The notes beneath the pieces were generated by a model, which saw only the letters and a program-made list of their open reading frames with translations, had not been told where the DNA came from and searched no databases. From the NCBI RefSeq assembly GCF_010906925.1, contig NZ_VTVE01000003.1:124001-188000 (forward strand): a stretch of 64,000 nt of DNA. Reading direction: 5' to 3'. Positions 25,998 to 34,845 of the stretch are shown here, one piece after another; the first letter of the stretch is position 1; the number at the start of each line of letters is the position of its first letter. This DNA is from Pseudobutyrivibrio xylanivorans (GTDB lineage: Bacteria > Bacillota > Clostridia > Lachnospirales > Lachnospiraceae). The position numbers were made by a program, and so were the translations under genes.

Positions 25998-27083
25998 ATG
26001 AGAACATATTTAGTAACAGGTGGAGCTGGTTTCATCGGCTCAAATTACATTCATTACATGTTTAAGAAATATGATAATGAAATCAGAATTATCAACGTAG
26101 ATAAGCTTACCTACGCTGGTAACCTTGAGAACCTCAAGGACGTAGAGAACAGAGACAACTATACATTTGTAAAGGCTGATATCTGTGATAAGGAAGCTAT
26201 CCGCAAGGTATTTGCAGAGAACGACATCGATAGAGTTGTTCATTTTGCAGCTGAGTCACACGTTGACCGTTCGATCAAGAACCCAGAGGTTTTTGTACAG
26301 ACAAATGTACTTGGTACAGCAGTAATGCTTAACTGTGCAAAGGAAGCATGGGAGCTTCCTGATGGAACATTCAAGGAGGGCAAGAAGTTCCTTCACGTTT
26401 CTACAGACGAAGTATATGGATCACTTCCAGATGATGACAATGCATTTTTCTATGAGACATCACCTTATGATCCACATTCACCATATTCAGCATCAAAGGC
26501 TTCATCAGATATGATTGTAAAGGCTTACATGGATACATATAAGTTCCCAGCAAACATTACAAACTGCTCAAACAACTATGGCCCTTACCAGTTCCCTGAG
26601 AAGCTTATTCCACTTATCATCAACAATGCACTTCAGGGCAAGGACCTTCCAGTGTATGGCGATGGTAAGAACGTTCGTGACTGGTTATACGTAGAAGACC
26701 ATGCTAAGGGAATCGATATGGTTCAGGAGCAGGGTAAGCTTTTCGAGACATACAATATCGGTGGACACAATGAGAAGCAGAATATCCAGATTATCCACAT
26801 CATCCTTGATACACTTCAGGAGATGCTTCCAGAGGGAGATCCTCGTAAGGAGCTTGTTTCTGAAAAGCTTATCAAGTATGTAACAGATAGAAAGGGTCAC
26901 GATAGAAGATACGCTATCGCACCTGACAAGATTAAGGCAGATATCGGCTGGTATCCAGAGACATGTTTCGAAGAGGGTATCAAGAAGACAATCGCATGGT
27001 TCTTCGAAAACGAAGAGTGGATGAAGAACGTAACATCTGGCGATTACCAGAAGTACTATACAGATATGTACTCTAATAAATAA
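25998..27083 (+). CDS. rfbB: dTDP-glucose 4,6-dehydratase
   Basis: This 361-aa extended SDR converts dTDP-glucose to dTDP-4-keto-6-deoxyglucose. It shows the NAD-binding TYLVTGGAGFIGSN, the active-site STDEVYGSL, and YSASKASSD with the catalytic Tyr-x3-Lys, and ends with a typical GWYPETCFEEGIKKTIAWF block. The start at 25998 has AAGGAG eight nt upstream; the frame is open to 25941 but that would read through element B6. It acts between RmlA and RmlC in rhamnose synthesis. Confidence 0.95.
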   Translation: MRTYLVTGGAGFIGSNYIHYMFKKYDNEIRIINVDKLTYAGNLENLKDVENRDNYTFVKADICDKEAIRKVFAENDIDRVVHFAAESHVDRSIKNPEVFVQTNVLGTAVMLNCAKEAWELPDGTFKEGKKFLHVSTDEVYGSLPDDDNAFFYETSPYDPHSPYSASKASSDMIVKAYMDTYKFPANITNCSNNYGPYQFPEKLIPLIINNALQGKDLPVYGDGKNVRDWLYVEDHAKGIDMVQEQGKLFETYNIGGHNEKQNIQIIHIILDTLQEMLPEGDPRKELVSEKLIKYVTDRKGHDRRYAIAPDKIKADIGWYPETCFEEGIKKTIAWFFENEEWMKNVTSGDYQKYYTDMYSNK

Positions 27084-27094
27084 CAATTAATTTA

Positions 27095-27251
27095 GGCTGA
27101 GTGCAAATTGTTACGCTTACAAGCCTTAGATTCTCTTCCAGAGAACAAAGAGCTTGTTAGCTACAATTTGACCGAAAGCAATCTCCATGAACACTCAAGG
27201 GAATCCTGTTAGATGAGCGGAGTGTTACATGGGATTGTGTACGTAACAGCC
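27095..27251 (+). repeat. Family A structured element, copy A3 (leader of glf), interrupted by copy A2
   Basis: The outer arms are GGCTG (27095-27099) and CAGCC (27247-27251), followed inward by GTGC (27101-27104) with GTAC (27239-27242), then GCAATC (27178-27183) with GATTGT (27233-27238), an ACACTC/GAGTGT helix and a terminal hairpin AATCCTGTTAGAT. The 5' arm is broken exactly between GTGC and GCAATC by 73 nt containing copy A2 in reverse orientation. The 3' end abuts the GGGAG ribosome site of glf. Confidence 0.7.
27104..27170 (-). repeat. Family A structured element, copy A2, reverse orientation and nested in A3
   Basis: Reading the minus strand gives CAAATTGT-A-GCTA-ACAAGC ... GCTTGT-AAGC-GTA-ACAATTTG, the complete family A core with outer and inner helices. 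The apical part is short (TTCTCT-GGA-AGAGAA) and lacks the terminal NTGTTA hairpin; relative to copy A7 it looks like a clean removal of about 21 nt. It sits within the 5' arm of copy A3. Confidence 0.75.
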
Positions 27252-27264
27252 GGGAGAATACTTA

Positions 27265-28383
27265 ATGAAAAAATACGATTATTTAGTTGTGGGTGCAGGC
27301 TTGTTTGGAGCGACATTTGCTTATGAGGCTATGAAGCGTGGCAAGTCAGTTCTTGTGATTGATAAGAGAAATCACATTGCCGGCAACATTTACACAAAAG
27401 AAGAAGATGGAATTAATGTACACGTTTACGGTGCCCACATTTTCCACACTAGCGACAAAAAGATTTGGGAGTACATGAACCAGTTTGCTGAGTTCAATAA
27501 CTACATCAATTCTCCAGTGGCTATTTACAAGGATGAGCTTTACAATCTTCCTTTTAACATGAATACATTTTCAAAGATGTGGGGAATTAAAACACCTGCT
27601 GAGGCTAAGGCTAAAATCGCAGAGCAGATTAAGGAGCTTGGCATTACAGAGCCAAAGAATCTTGAGGAGCAGGCACTTTCATTAGTTGGTACAGATGTAT
27701 ATGAAAAGCTTATAAAGGGCTACACACAGAAGCAATGGGGACGCCCATGTACAGAGCTTCCATCATTCATCATCAAGAGATTGCCACTTAGATTTACATA
27801 CGACAACAACTATTTCAATGATAGATTCCAGGGCATCCCAATGGGTGGATACACTCAGATTGTTGAAAAGATGCTTAAGGGCGCTGATATTGTTTTAGAG
27901 CAGGATTATTTCAAACTTGCAAAAGAAGGAAAGCTAAATGATGGCACAGAGGTAAGCTGGGATAAGCTACTTTTCACAGGCCAGATTGATGAGTACTATG
28001 ATAGCTGTTTCGGTCCACTTGAGTACCGTTCAGTTTGCTTTGAGACAGAGAAGCTTGATTGTGAAAATTATCAGGGCAATGCAGTTGTAAATTATACCGA
28101 GGCAGATGTGCCATACACTCGTATCATCGAGCACAAGCACTTTGAATTTGGCACACAGCCAACAACTATCATTTCAAGAGAGTATTCTTCTGAGTGGAAG
28201 CCTGGCGTAGAGCCATACTATCCTGTCAACAATGACAAAAACAACGCAGTATATCAGAAGTACGCAGACAAGGCTGCATCTGACAAGGACGTAATCTTTG
28301 GAGGACGCCTGGGTCAGTACAAATACTACGACATGGACAAGGTGGTAGCCGCAGCCCTTGAGTGTGTGGCTCAAGAGTTTTAG
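27265..28383 (+). CDS. glf: UDP-galactopyranose mutase
   Basis: This 372-aa flavoenzyme interconverts UDP-galactopyranose and UDP-galactofuranose, supplying Galf to the surface polysaccharide. The FAD-binding YLVVGAGLFGATFAYEA, NHIAGNIYTKEEDGINVHVYGAHIFHT and GYTQKQWGRP are typical, as are the C-terminal flavin-contact residues in GRLGQYKYYDMDKVV. GGGAG lies upstream within the end of element A3. Its presence between the rhamnose genes indicates a glycan containing both Rha and Galf, which is inference. Confidence 0.95.
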   Translation: MKKYDYLVVGAGLFGATFAYEAMKRGKSVLVIDKRNHIAGNIYTKEEDGINVHVYGAHIFHTSDKKIWEYMNQFAEFNNYINSPVAIYKDELYNLPFNMNTFSKMWGIKTPAEAKAKIAEQIKELGITEPKNLEEQALSLVGTDVYEKLIKGYTQKQWGRPCTELPSFIIKRLPLRFTYDNNYFNDRFQGIPMGGYTQIVEKMLKGADIVLEQDYFKLAKEGKLNDGTEVSWDKLLFTGQIDEYYDSCFGPLEYRSVCFETEKLDCENYQGNAVVNYTEADVPYTRIIEHKHFEFGTQPTTIISREYSSEWKPGVEPYYPVNNDKNNAVYQKYADKAASDKDVIFGGRLGQYKYYDMDKVVAAALECVAQEF

Positions 28384-28464
28384 CTAGCGCATTTATTGTG
28401 GTAAAAATTTTGTGGCTGAAACAGCCATGGAAGAGTATTGCGTTTTAGTTTTTATTTATAGAGA

Positions 28465-28594
28465 GCAAAACTTAGGAGTGTATGTACAAAATGTAGCTAA
28501 CAAGCTAATTCCTCTCTGGAAGGAACATGTAGTGACTGGAAGAGAGTGTATTGCTTGTGAGTGTAACATTTTGAGCAAAGACTTGGGGTTTTGC
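28465..28594 (+). repeat. Family A structured element, copy A4 (leader of rmlA)
   Basis: CAAAATGT (28487-28494) pairs with ACATTTTG (28566-28573); the inner helix is ACAAGC/GCTTGT; the internal loop is A-GCTA against GAGT-GTA. The apical stem is CTCTCT/AGAGAG with terminal AACATGTAGTGAC. A further outer pair GCAAAAC (28465-28471) with GTTTTGC (28588-28594) ends directly before GGACTAGGAGG, the ribosome site of rmlA. The stretch 28384-28464 after glf also holds a small GGCTG-AAA-CAGCC hairpin at about 28414. Confidence 0.8.
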
Positions 28595-28610
28595 GGACTA
28601 GGAGGAAAAA

Positions 28611-29489
28611 ATGAAGGGTATTATTTTAGCAGGTGGATCAGGCACAAGATTGTATCCACTTACAAAAGCTATTAGTAAGCAGATTATGCCAATATATGAC
28701 AAGCCAATGATTTATTATCCACTTTCTACTCTTATGCTTGCAGGCATCAGAGAAGTGCTTATCATTTCAACACCAAGAGATCTTCCTGTATTCGAGGAGC
28801 TTTTAGGTGATGGCAAGCAGCTTGGTATGGATATTCAGTATGCAGTTCAGGAAGCTCCAAATGGACTTGCTGAGGCATTTATTATTGGTGCAGATTTCAT
28901 CGGAAGCGATGCTGTAGCACTTGTACTTGGCGATAATATTTTCTATGGTCAGTCATTTTCAAAGGTGCTTCTTTCAGCAGCAACTAGAACAGAGTCTGAG
29001 CCAGGCGCAACAATCTTTGGTTACTACGTACGTGACCCAAGAGAGTATGGCGTTGTAGAGTTTGATGAAAATGGTGTGGCAATTTCTATCGAAGAGAAGC
29101 CAGCTGAGCCAAAGAGCAATTACGCAGTTCCAGGTCTTTACTTCTACGACAACTCAGTAGTAGAAATCGCTAAGACAATCAAGCCATCAGCTCGTGGAGA
29201 GCTTGAGATTACAGCAGTTAATAACGAGTATTTGAACCGTGGTAACTTACATGTAGAGACACTTGGTCGTGGATTTGCATGGCTGGATACAGGTAACCAT
29301 GACATGCTTCTTCAGGCAGCTGAGTTTGTCAGCACATTCCAGAAGCGCCAGGGTATGTACATTTCTTGCATCGAAGAAATCGCATTCAAGCGTGGTTTCA
29401 TCAATAAGGACCAGCTCCTTAAGCTTGCAGAGCCACTTATGAAAACAGCCTACGGCCAGTATCTCGTAGACGTAGCCAACGGACTATAA
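28611..29489 (+). CDS. rfbA: Glucose-1-phosphate thymidylyltransferase
   Basis: This 292-aa nucleotidyltransferase makes dTDP-glucose from dTTP and glucose-1-phosphate, the first step of dTDP-rhamnose synthesis, and is usually feedback-inhibited by the end product. It shows the signature [16 protein letters not shown], the metal Asp in [10 protein letters not shown], and [24 protein letters not shown] precedes the ATG. Length and motifs are those of the short (RmlA) class. It follows glf and precedes rmlC across family A and B elements. Confidence 0.96.
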   Translation: MKGIILAGGSGTRLYPLTKAISKQIMPIYDKPMIYYPLSTLMLAGIREVLIISTPRDLPVFEELLGDGKQLGMDIQYAVQEAPNGLAEAFIIGADFIGSDAVALVLGDNIFYGQSFSKVLLSAATRTESEPGATIFGYYVRDPREYGVVEFDENGVAISIEEKPAEPKSNYAVPGLYFYDNSVVEIAKTIKPSARGELEITAVNNEYLNRGNLHVETLGRGFAWLDTGNHDMLLQAAEFVSTFQKRQGMYISCIEEIAFKRGFINKDQLLKLAEPLMKTAYGQYLVDVANGL

Positions 29490-29566
29490 AAATGTGGTGG
29501 AAATCCAGTGACTTTTTTCACTTCGTAATTATAAAAAAATAATGAGCAAAAGCTAAGTGAGAGATT

Positions 29567-29681
29567 CAAATATAATAAGATTGACCTTAAAGTGCGGTCG
29601 TTACTTAGAAGGCACGAAGTGGCTTCTTACGTAACGCAACCAGCACGACAAGAGCGAAAGCGTGTCAAGCGTTTATATTTG
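29567..29681 (+). repeat. Family B structured element, copy B2 (leader of rmlC)
   Basis: CAAATATAA (29567-29575) pairs with TTATATTTG (29673-29681); TTGAC with GTCAA; GTGC-GGT with ACC-A-GCAC (bulged A), covarying with CAT/ATG in copy B1. The long hairpin CGTTACTTAGAAG...CTTCTTACGTAACG follows, then ACAAGAGCGAAAGCGTGTC with a GAAA tetraloop. Just downstream AAAGCTCG/CGAGAGCTTT forms a small hairpin with a four-T tail. The rest of 29490-29566 is AT-rich with no gene seen. Confidence 0.77.
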
Positions 29682-29726
29682 AAAGCTCGAACGAGAGCTT
29701 TTGTACACAGATTAGAGGTTTATAAA

Positions 29727-30305
29727 ATGGCAATTACAGTTGAGAAAAATGTAAATGGTATTGAGGGCCTTTGCGTTATCACTCCTAAGGTTTTTGGTGA
29801 CGATAGAGGTTACTTCATGGAGACATACAATGAGAATGACATGAAGGCAGAGGGGCTTGATTATGTTTTTGTACAGGATAATCAGTCCGCAAGCAAAAAG
29901 GGTGTCCTTCGTGGTCTTCATTTCCAGAAGAATTTTCCACAGGACAAGCTAGTTAGAGTTATCTCTGGCGAGGTTTATGATGTGGCAGTTGATTTGAGAG
30001 AGGGCTCACCTACATTTGGTAAGCACTACGGAATTCTTCTTTCAGCTGAGAATAAAAAGCAGTTCATGATTCCAAAGGGATTTGCTCATGGATTTTTAGT
30101 TGTCAGCGAATATGCAGAGTTTTGCTACAAGGTTACTGATTTCTATCATCCAAATGACGAGGGCGGACTTGCATTTGATGATCCAGATATTAATGTTCAG
30201 TGGCCAATTCCAGAGGGAATGACAAAGGATGATTTGATTTTATCTGACAAAGATAAGGTAAATGCTTCATACAAGGAATATTGCAAGGAGCATGGTATTA
30301 ATTAG
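29727..30305 (+). CDS. rfbC: dTDP-4-dehydrorhamnose 3,5-epimerase
   Basis: This 192-aa cupin epimerase is the third rhamnose enzyme. It shows RGLHFQKNFPQDKLVRVISGEVYDVAVDLR with the catalytic His, and IPKGFAHGFLVVSEYAEFCYKVTDFY. The ATG at 29727 (AGAGG upstream) is used; the frame extends to 29592 but those 45 residues would be translated from element B2. Length is standard for RmlC. It completes the rml set with rmlA, rmlB and rmlD. Confidence 0.94.
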   Translation: MAITVEKNVNGIEGLCVITPKVFGDDRGYFMETYNENDMKAEGLDYVFVQDNQSASKKGVLRGLHFQKNFPQDKLVRVISGEVYDVAVDLREGSPTFGKHYGILLSAENKKQFMIPKGFAHGFLVVSEYAEFCYKVTDFYHPNDEGGLAFDDPDINVQWPIPEGMTKDDLILSDKDKVNASYKEYCKEHGIN

Positions 30306-30413
30306 TTTATAACTTGTTTTAAACAAGTTGAAATAAAGGGTTCTACAAATAGATTTTCAGGAGCTATATGCAATTGAAAACTATAAATAATTGTTTATTG
30401 GGAGAATAGTCGA

Positions 30414-33191
30414 ATGTCTAGATTATTTAAGAATATTGCGTTTCTTGTAAGCAGAAACCGTGCTATAAGTTTGGGACTTGCAAGTATATTAGGTGTTTCT
30501 GCAGTTGGAGGCGGTGCTTATGCAGCCTACAACAAGTTTTTCAAGGAACCGGGGGAAGAACCTGAGTTAGAATCAGTTGAGGTGGAGCAGCAGGCAGCCG
30601 CATCAGCAGCTGATGTTTATATCCCAGAGTTTAAAAAGGTATTTCTTACCAGCTCATCAATTGAAAAGGATTTAACAATCTATATTTCAGATACAGAAGA
30701 AGGAGAAAGCTGTGTTACTGGAGTTCCTTTCCAGGTAAAGCTGGTTTCACCTGACGCAATGGAGAAACTTCAGCCATACGTGTCAGCAATTCAGGATATA
30801 GATTCACAGATTAACGAGTATACCGCTTCTTATGATGATTCAGTAAATATTGCAACAATTCTCGAGGAAAGAAATGTTCCTGTGACAGTAACTGACGAGA
30901 ATAATGAGGTGGTTGAGACTGTAAACGGAGATATCGAATCTGACCCACTTTATCTTTTATACTTGGACAAAGAGACAGCAGTACAGGCATACACTGTAGC
31001 ACTTAATGATGCTGAAGGTGTTGTTTATACAGATGAGGATATGGATGGCGTTATCACTGAGACAGAGGTGGAGCCAGGTGATTACGTTGCATGTATCGTT
31101 AATTCTCTCGATAATGGTGTTTCTTACAATACAGATAGCTATGAGACTGAGGTCAATGTAAAGGACAAGGTCGAGTACAAGGTAGAAAAAGAGATTATCA
31201 AACAGGTTAAAAAGGATGACGCCAAAGAGGACGGACAGCCAGCAGAGGCTGCTCCTGTAGAGGCGACACTTACAAATACAGTTGAGTATGTTGATTCTAA
31301 GAAGGAAGAGACAGGCGGTTCTTACAAGGAGACAACTGATGTAGTTGCTCCAAAGACAGATGCTAGCAAGAGTACTGCTACTAAAAAAGAAGGCAAGACA
31401 TCAGTTACTCATGATGTAGCAGTTGCTCCAAGCCAGTACACAATTACTATCAACTACAAGCTTTTGGATGCAAATGGTAAGGAAGTTACAACTGTAAAGA
31501 AGACTGATTTAACTGTAAATGCTAATGCAGCACCTTCATTCACAGCTGATCAGACATATGGATACAACAATGTAACTTACAAGCTTCAGTCTGGTCCTAA
31601 CCCAGCATTTGCAGCTGCAACAGCTAATGCTACTTACACATACACATATAAGGCTGAGCCAGAAGCTCCAAAGACTTATTCGGTTTCAATTACATGTGTT
31701 GATGAAGGTGGAAAGACAATCCACACAGCTACAATCAATGATGTAAAGGACGGAGATTCAATCAATCCTCCATCAGTTGAGAATTACACATGTAGTGATT
31801 CTGCTGTAAAGGCAAGCGCAAACAACAAGAATGTGACATTCCACTACAAGAAAAAGCAGCAGGAACAGCCACAGGAACAGCAGCAGGATAATAACCAGAA
31901 TAACAACAGCCAAAATAACAATAATCAGGACAATAATCAGGATAATCAGCAGCAGGAACAGCCTGAGCAGAACAACAATCAAGAACAGACAGACAATAAT
32001 AATGCTGGTGATGGACAGACAGATAATGGAGCTGAGCCAACAACTACAGAGGCAAGAAGAACTGTTGCTAGAAACAATGTAAATAGAACTCGTGCTCAGT
32101 CTAATGTAAAAAAAGAGACAGCAACACTTGATATGTCATATTCAAAGGGTGTATTTACAATTTCCGCTTCAGGCAATGTAAGTTCTGTAACTGTCAACGG
32201 AGCAGCTATTACTCTTTCAAATGGAAAGGGTACATATACAGCTACAGCAAATGGTGATTACAAGCTTGCAGGTGTGGCAACATTCTCAGATGGTGCTACA
32301 GACAATTCACTTGCAGTTACTTATACAGTTTCAGGTATGACAGGCGGCTCAAATGAGAAGCTTAAGGATTCAAAAGGCAACCAGCTCTATCTTGACGCTG
32401 AGGGTAAGAAAGAGGCTACAGCAGCAGATTACCAGAAGGGTAAGACATATTATTACAAAGAAGCTAGCTATAAGTATTATGGTTGGCAGACAATAGATGG
32501 TAAGACAAAGTTCTTCAACGGTAACGGTGACTATGTAACTGGTGAGCAGGTAATTCAGGGCGTTAAATATAACTTTGGTAGCGATGGCGCTCTTCTTGTA
32601 AATGGAGTAGGTATCGACGTATCAAAGCACCAGGGTACAATTGATTGGTCACAGGCAGGACCTGCAGTTTCATTTGCAATTATCAGATGCGGCTATAGAG
32701 GAATGTATGATGGACAGCTTCATGAGGATCCATTCTTCTACAAGAACATGAGTGGAGCTAAGGCAAATGGAGTAACAACAGGTATCTACATTTACTCTAC
32801 TGCTTTAAATGAAGGCGAGGCTGTAGCTGAGGCATCTATGGCAGTTGCTATGGCAAAGAAAGCTGGCGGATGCTCGCTTCCAATCTACATCGATATGGAG
32901 GATAGCGTAAGAGGCCAGAAGAATCTTACTAATGATCAGAGAAATGCAATTATTAATGCTTTCTGTAGCACAGTTCAGTCAGCAGGTTACAAGTCAGGTG
33001 TATATGCCAACAAGACTTGGATGACAAAATATATTAATGCATCGAGCCTTCCTGGTTCATGCCATATTTGGGTTGCACAGTACAACACAGCATGCTCATA
33101 TTCAGGCAGATATTCAATGTGGCAGTACTCAAGCAAGGGCTCAATCCCAGGCATCAAGGGCAACGTAGACGTTAATAAATCATTTTTCTAA
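30414..33191 (+). CDS. Secreted modular GH25 lysozyme-like cell-wall hydrolase
   Basis: The product has 925 aa. Modules in order: N-terminal membrane anchor (residues about 12-38); a long extracellular region; a MucBP-like beta domain (around 342-420) and a related one near 422-480; a Gln/Asn-rich linker (around 482-545); an Ig-like module; cell-wall-binding-type YYYKEASYKYYGWQTIDGK repeats (around 680-725); and a C-terminal GH25 domain from about 733 with GIDVSKHQGTIDWSQ and the catalytic DxE in YIDMEDS. GH25 enzymes cleave the MurNAc-GlcNAc bond. Placed inside the glycan locus, it may remodel peptidoglycan where the polymer is attached. The start has GGGAG upstream. Confidence 0.9.
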   Translation: MSRLFKNIAFLVSRNRAISLGLASILGVSAVGGGAYAAYNKFFKEPGEEPELESVEVEQQAAASAADVYIPEFKKVFLTSSSIEKDLTIYISDTEEGESCVTGVPFQVKLVSPDAMEKLQPYVSAIQDIDSQINEYTASYDDSVNIATILEERNVPVTVTDENNEVVETVNGDIESDPLYLLYLDKETAVQAYTVALNDAEGVVYTDEDMDGVITETEVEPGDYVACIVNSLDNGVSYNTDSYETEVNVKDKVEYKVEKEIIKQVKKDDAKEDGQPAEAAPVEATLTNTVEYVDSKKEETGGSYKETTDVVAPKTDASKSTATKKEGKTSVTHDVAVAPSQYTITINYKLLDANGKEVTTVKKTDLTVNANAAPSFTADQTYGYNNVTYKLQSGPNPAFAAATANATYTYTYKAEPEAPKTYSVSITCVDEGGKTIHTATINDVKDGDSINPPSVENYTCSDSAVKASANNKNVTFHYKKKQQEQPQEQQQDNNQNNNSQNNNNQDNNQDNQQQEQPEQNNNQEQTDNNNAGDGQTDNGAEPTTTEARRTVARNNVNRTRAQSNVKKETATLDMSYSKGVFTISASGNVSSVTVNGAAITLSNGKGTYTATANGDYKLAGVATFSDGATDNSLAVTYTVSGMTGGSNEKLKDSKGNQLYLDAEGKKEATAADYQKGKTYYYKEASYKYYGWQTIDGKTKFFNGNGDYVTGEQVIQGVKYNFGSDGALLVNGVGIDVSKHQGTIDWSQAGPAVSFAIIRCGYRGMYDGQLHEDPFFYKNMSGAKANGVTTGIYIYSTALNEGEAVAEASMAVAMAKKAGGCSLPIYIDMEDSVRGQKNLTNDQRNAIINAFCSTVQSAGYKSGVYANKTWMTKYINASSLPGSCHIWVAQYNTACSYSGRYSMWQYSSKGSIPGIKGNVDVNKSFF

Positions 33192-33210
33192 AAGGTAATA
33201 ATTTAGTGAA

Positions 33211-33297
33211 GCAGATGTAATTAACAAGCTAATTCCTCTCTGTAAGGAACATGTAGTGCCTGAAAGATAGTGGATTGCTTGTTAATGTAACAGCTGC
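33211..33297 (+). repeat. Family A structured element, copy A5 (leader of the first PGT gene)
   Basis: GCAGATGT (33211-33218) pairs with ACAGCTGC (33290-33297) with one mismatch; ATTA pairs with TAAT; ACAAGC with GCTTGT; the A/GTA internal loop is kept. The apical part is CTCTCT/AGATAG with AACATGTAGTGCC. It lies between the GH25 gene and the sugar transferase start. Confidence 0.8.
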
Positions 33298-33311
33298 GGG
33301 ATTGTGAATAT

Positions 33312-34691
33312 ATGAATAATAATACTAACGTAGAAACACAAAAAAAGGTATTTAGATTTTTTAGTAGCGTAGTTCTAGTGGTTACACTAGCTACGCTCTT
33401 TGGCGTTATGTGGTATTTGCGCTTGCAGATGCTTATGCCAACACGTTTTCTTGGCCTTGGAAATTATTTGATGATTGGCCTATACACCGTTTTAATGGTG
33501 CTAATGATAAATACTTTTAAAGGCTTTAATATTGGAAGCGGTCGAATTTCAATTCTTACAATGTCACAGGCAATAGCTATGGGGCTTGTAAACATTCTTG
33601 AGTTTATAATTGTTATTTTGATGACAAGAATTAAATCATTAATGTGGATGACACTGGCCTACATTATTGTACTTACATTTGTTCAGGCAATAGCAGTGCT
33701 TGCGATTACTTTTATCAGCACCAAGCTATATAGAGCGGTGTTTCCTCCATTTTCTATTCTCAATATTTATGGTGAATATGAAAATGACTTGGTAATTAAA
33801 ATGAACCGCCGTGCAGATAAATACAAAATCACAGGTGAGATGAGTTGCAATGAGCCGCTTGAGAAAATAGTTAAAGAACTTGAAAACTATGATGCTGTTC
33901 TTATAAATGATGTACCATCGGAAATAAGAAATGATATTGTAAAAGCTTGTTTTGCAACGGATAAGAGAGTTTACTTTACTCCGAAGATTGCAGATATTTT
34001 GATTAAGGGCTCAGAGGAGGTAAACCTTTTCGATACACCTCTTTATCTCTGCAAGAATGTTGGAATGGATGGCATTTCAGCTGCAATTAAGAGAATGGGC
34101 GATATTATAATTTCCGCTATTGGAATTATTCTTACCAGCCCAATTATGCTGGTGACAGCTATACTTATCCACAAGTATGATGGCGGCCCAGTATTTTATA
34201 AACAGGTGCGCTGTACAATCGGTGGAAAAGAATACAAGATTATGAAGTTCCGCTCAATGATTACTGATGCGGAAAAAGATGGAAAGGCGCGACTTGCCAG
34301 CGAGAATGACGATAGAATCACACCTATCGGACATTTCATTCGTGCTACACGTATTGATGAGCTTCCACAGTTCTTTAATATTTTGAAGGGCGAGATGTCA
34401 ATTGTAGGACCACGTCCTGAGCGCCCTGAGATTATTGCCGAGTATGTAAAAGAGGTTCCGGAATTTGCTTTCCGTACTCACGTAAAGGCTGGCCTTACTG
34501 GCTACGCACAGGTTTACGGCAAGTACAACACCACCTCATACGACAAGCTTAAGCTTGACATGATTTACTGTGAGAAGTGCTCTGTACTTCTTGATATTCA
34601 ACTGATACTTATGACTCTTCGCGTTATCTTCACTAAAGACGCTACCGAAGGTGTAGCCGAGGGTGAAACCACCGCTAAAGTTCACAAATAG
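33312..34691 (+). CDS. Polyprenyl-phosphate sugar-1-phosphate transferase (priming phosphoglycosyltransferase), copy 1
   Basis: This 459-aa protein has about five N-terminal membrane helices (to residue 145), a CoA-binding-like middle domain (170-250), then a PF02397 bacterial sugar transferase domain with KRMGDIIISAIGIILTSP, KFRSMITDAEKDG, RIDELPQFFNILKGEMSIVG and PRPERPE. It transfers a sugar-1-phosphate from a UDP-sugar to undecaprenyl phosphate, starting a repeat unit. A paralogue of the same layout lies at 58339. The donor sugar is unknown. Confidence 0.92.
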   Translation: MNNNTNVETQKKVFRFFSSVVLVVTLATLFGVMWYLRLQMLMPTRFLGLGNYLMIGLYTVLMVLMINTFKGFNIGSGRISILTMSQAIAMGLVNILEFIIVILMTRIKSLMWMTLAYIIVLTFVQAIAVLAITFISTKLYRAVFPPFSILNIYGEYENDLVIKMNRRADKYKITGEMSCNEPLEKIVKELENYDAVLINDVPSEIRNDIVKACFATDKRVYFTPKIADILIKGSEEVNLFDTPLYLCKNVGMDGISAAIKRMGDIIISAIGIILTSPIMLVTAILIHKYDGGPVFYKQVRCTIGGKEYKIMKFRSMITDAEKDGKARLASENDDRITPIGHFIRATRIDELPQFFNILKGEMSIVGPRPERPEIIAEYVKEVPEFAFRTHVKAGLTGYAQVYGKYNTTSYDKLKLDMIYCEKCSVLLDIQLILMTLRVIFTKDATEGVAEGETTAKVHK

Positions 34692-34695
34692 ACAT

Positions 34696-34719
34696 TTGTG
34701 GCTTGAGAGCGTAACAAGC
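34696..34719 (+). repeat. Family A remnant (3' half)
   Basis: TTTGTGGCTTGAGAGCGTA followed by ACAAGC keeps the 3' inner arm (GCTTGA), the GAGC-GTA loop and the ACAAG outer arm of family A, but the 5' interior half is missing. A short TTTGT still pairs with ACAAG, so a small hairpin survives. Confidence 0.55.
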
Positions 34720-34749
34720 GAGCGAAAAGTTTTTAGATGTTTATAAATA

Positions 34750-34832
34750 GCCTATAGTTAACAAGCTAATTTCTCTCTGGAAGGAACATGTAGTGACTGA
34801 AAGAGAGCGAATTGCTTGTTAACGTAATAGGC
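34750..34832 (+). repeat. Family A structured element, copy A6 (leader of the GT4 gene at 34846)
   Basis: GCCTAT (34750-34755) pairs with ATAGGC (34827-34832); GTTA with TAAC; ACAAGC with GCTTGT, leaving only A opposite GTA unpaired. Apical CTCTCT/AGAGAG carries AACATGTAGTGAC. GAGGAAG, the ribosome site, follows immediately. Confidence 0.82.
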
Positions 34833-34845
34833 GAGGAAGAAAATT

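Noticed and set aside
28412-28675. An 87-codon open frame spanning element A4 and the start of rmlA.
   Set aside because: It runs through the structured element, overlaps rmlA in another frame, has no ribosome site and shows no protein-like composition.
29592-29726. A 45-residue N-terminal extension of rmlC, and similar extensions of kdgK (1988), rmlB (25941) and the GT at 36230.
   Set aside because: These extensions are translated from family A or B elements, lack Shine-Dalgarno sites, and the internal ATGs have good sites and family-like N-termini.
31762-32043. Antisense open frames opposite the Gln/Asn-rich linker of the GH25 protein.
   Set aside because: They arise from the biased CAG/AAC codon composition of the linker; no ribosome site or independent support.
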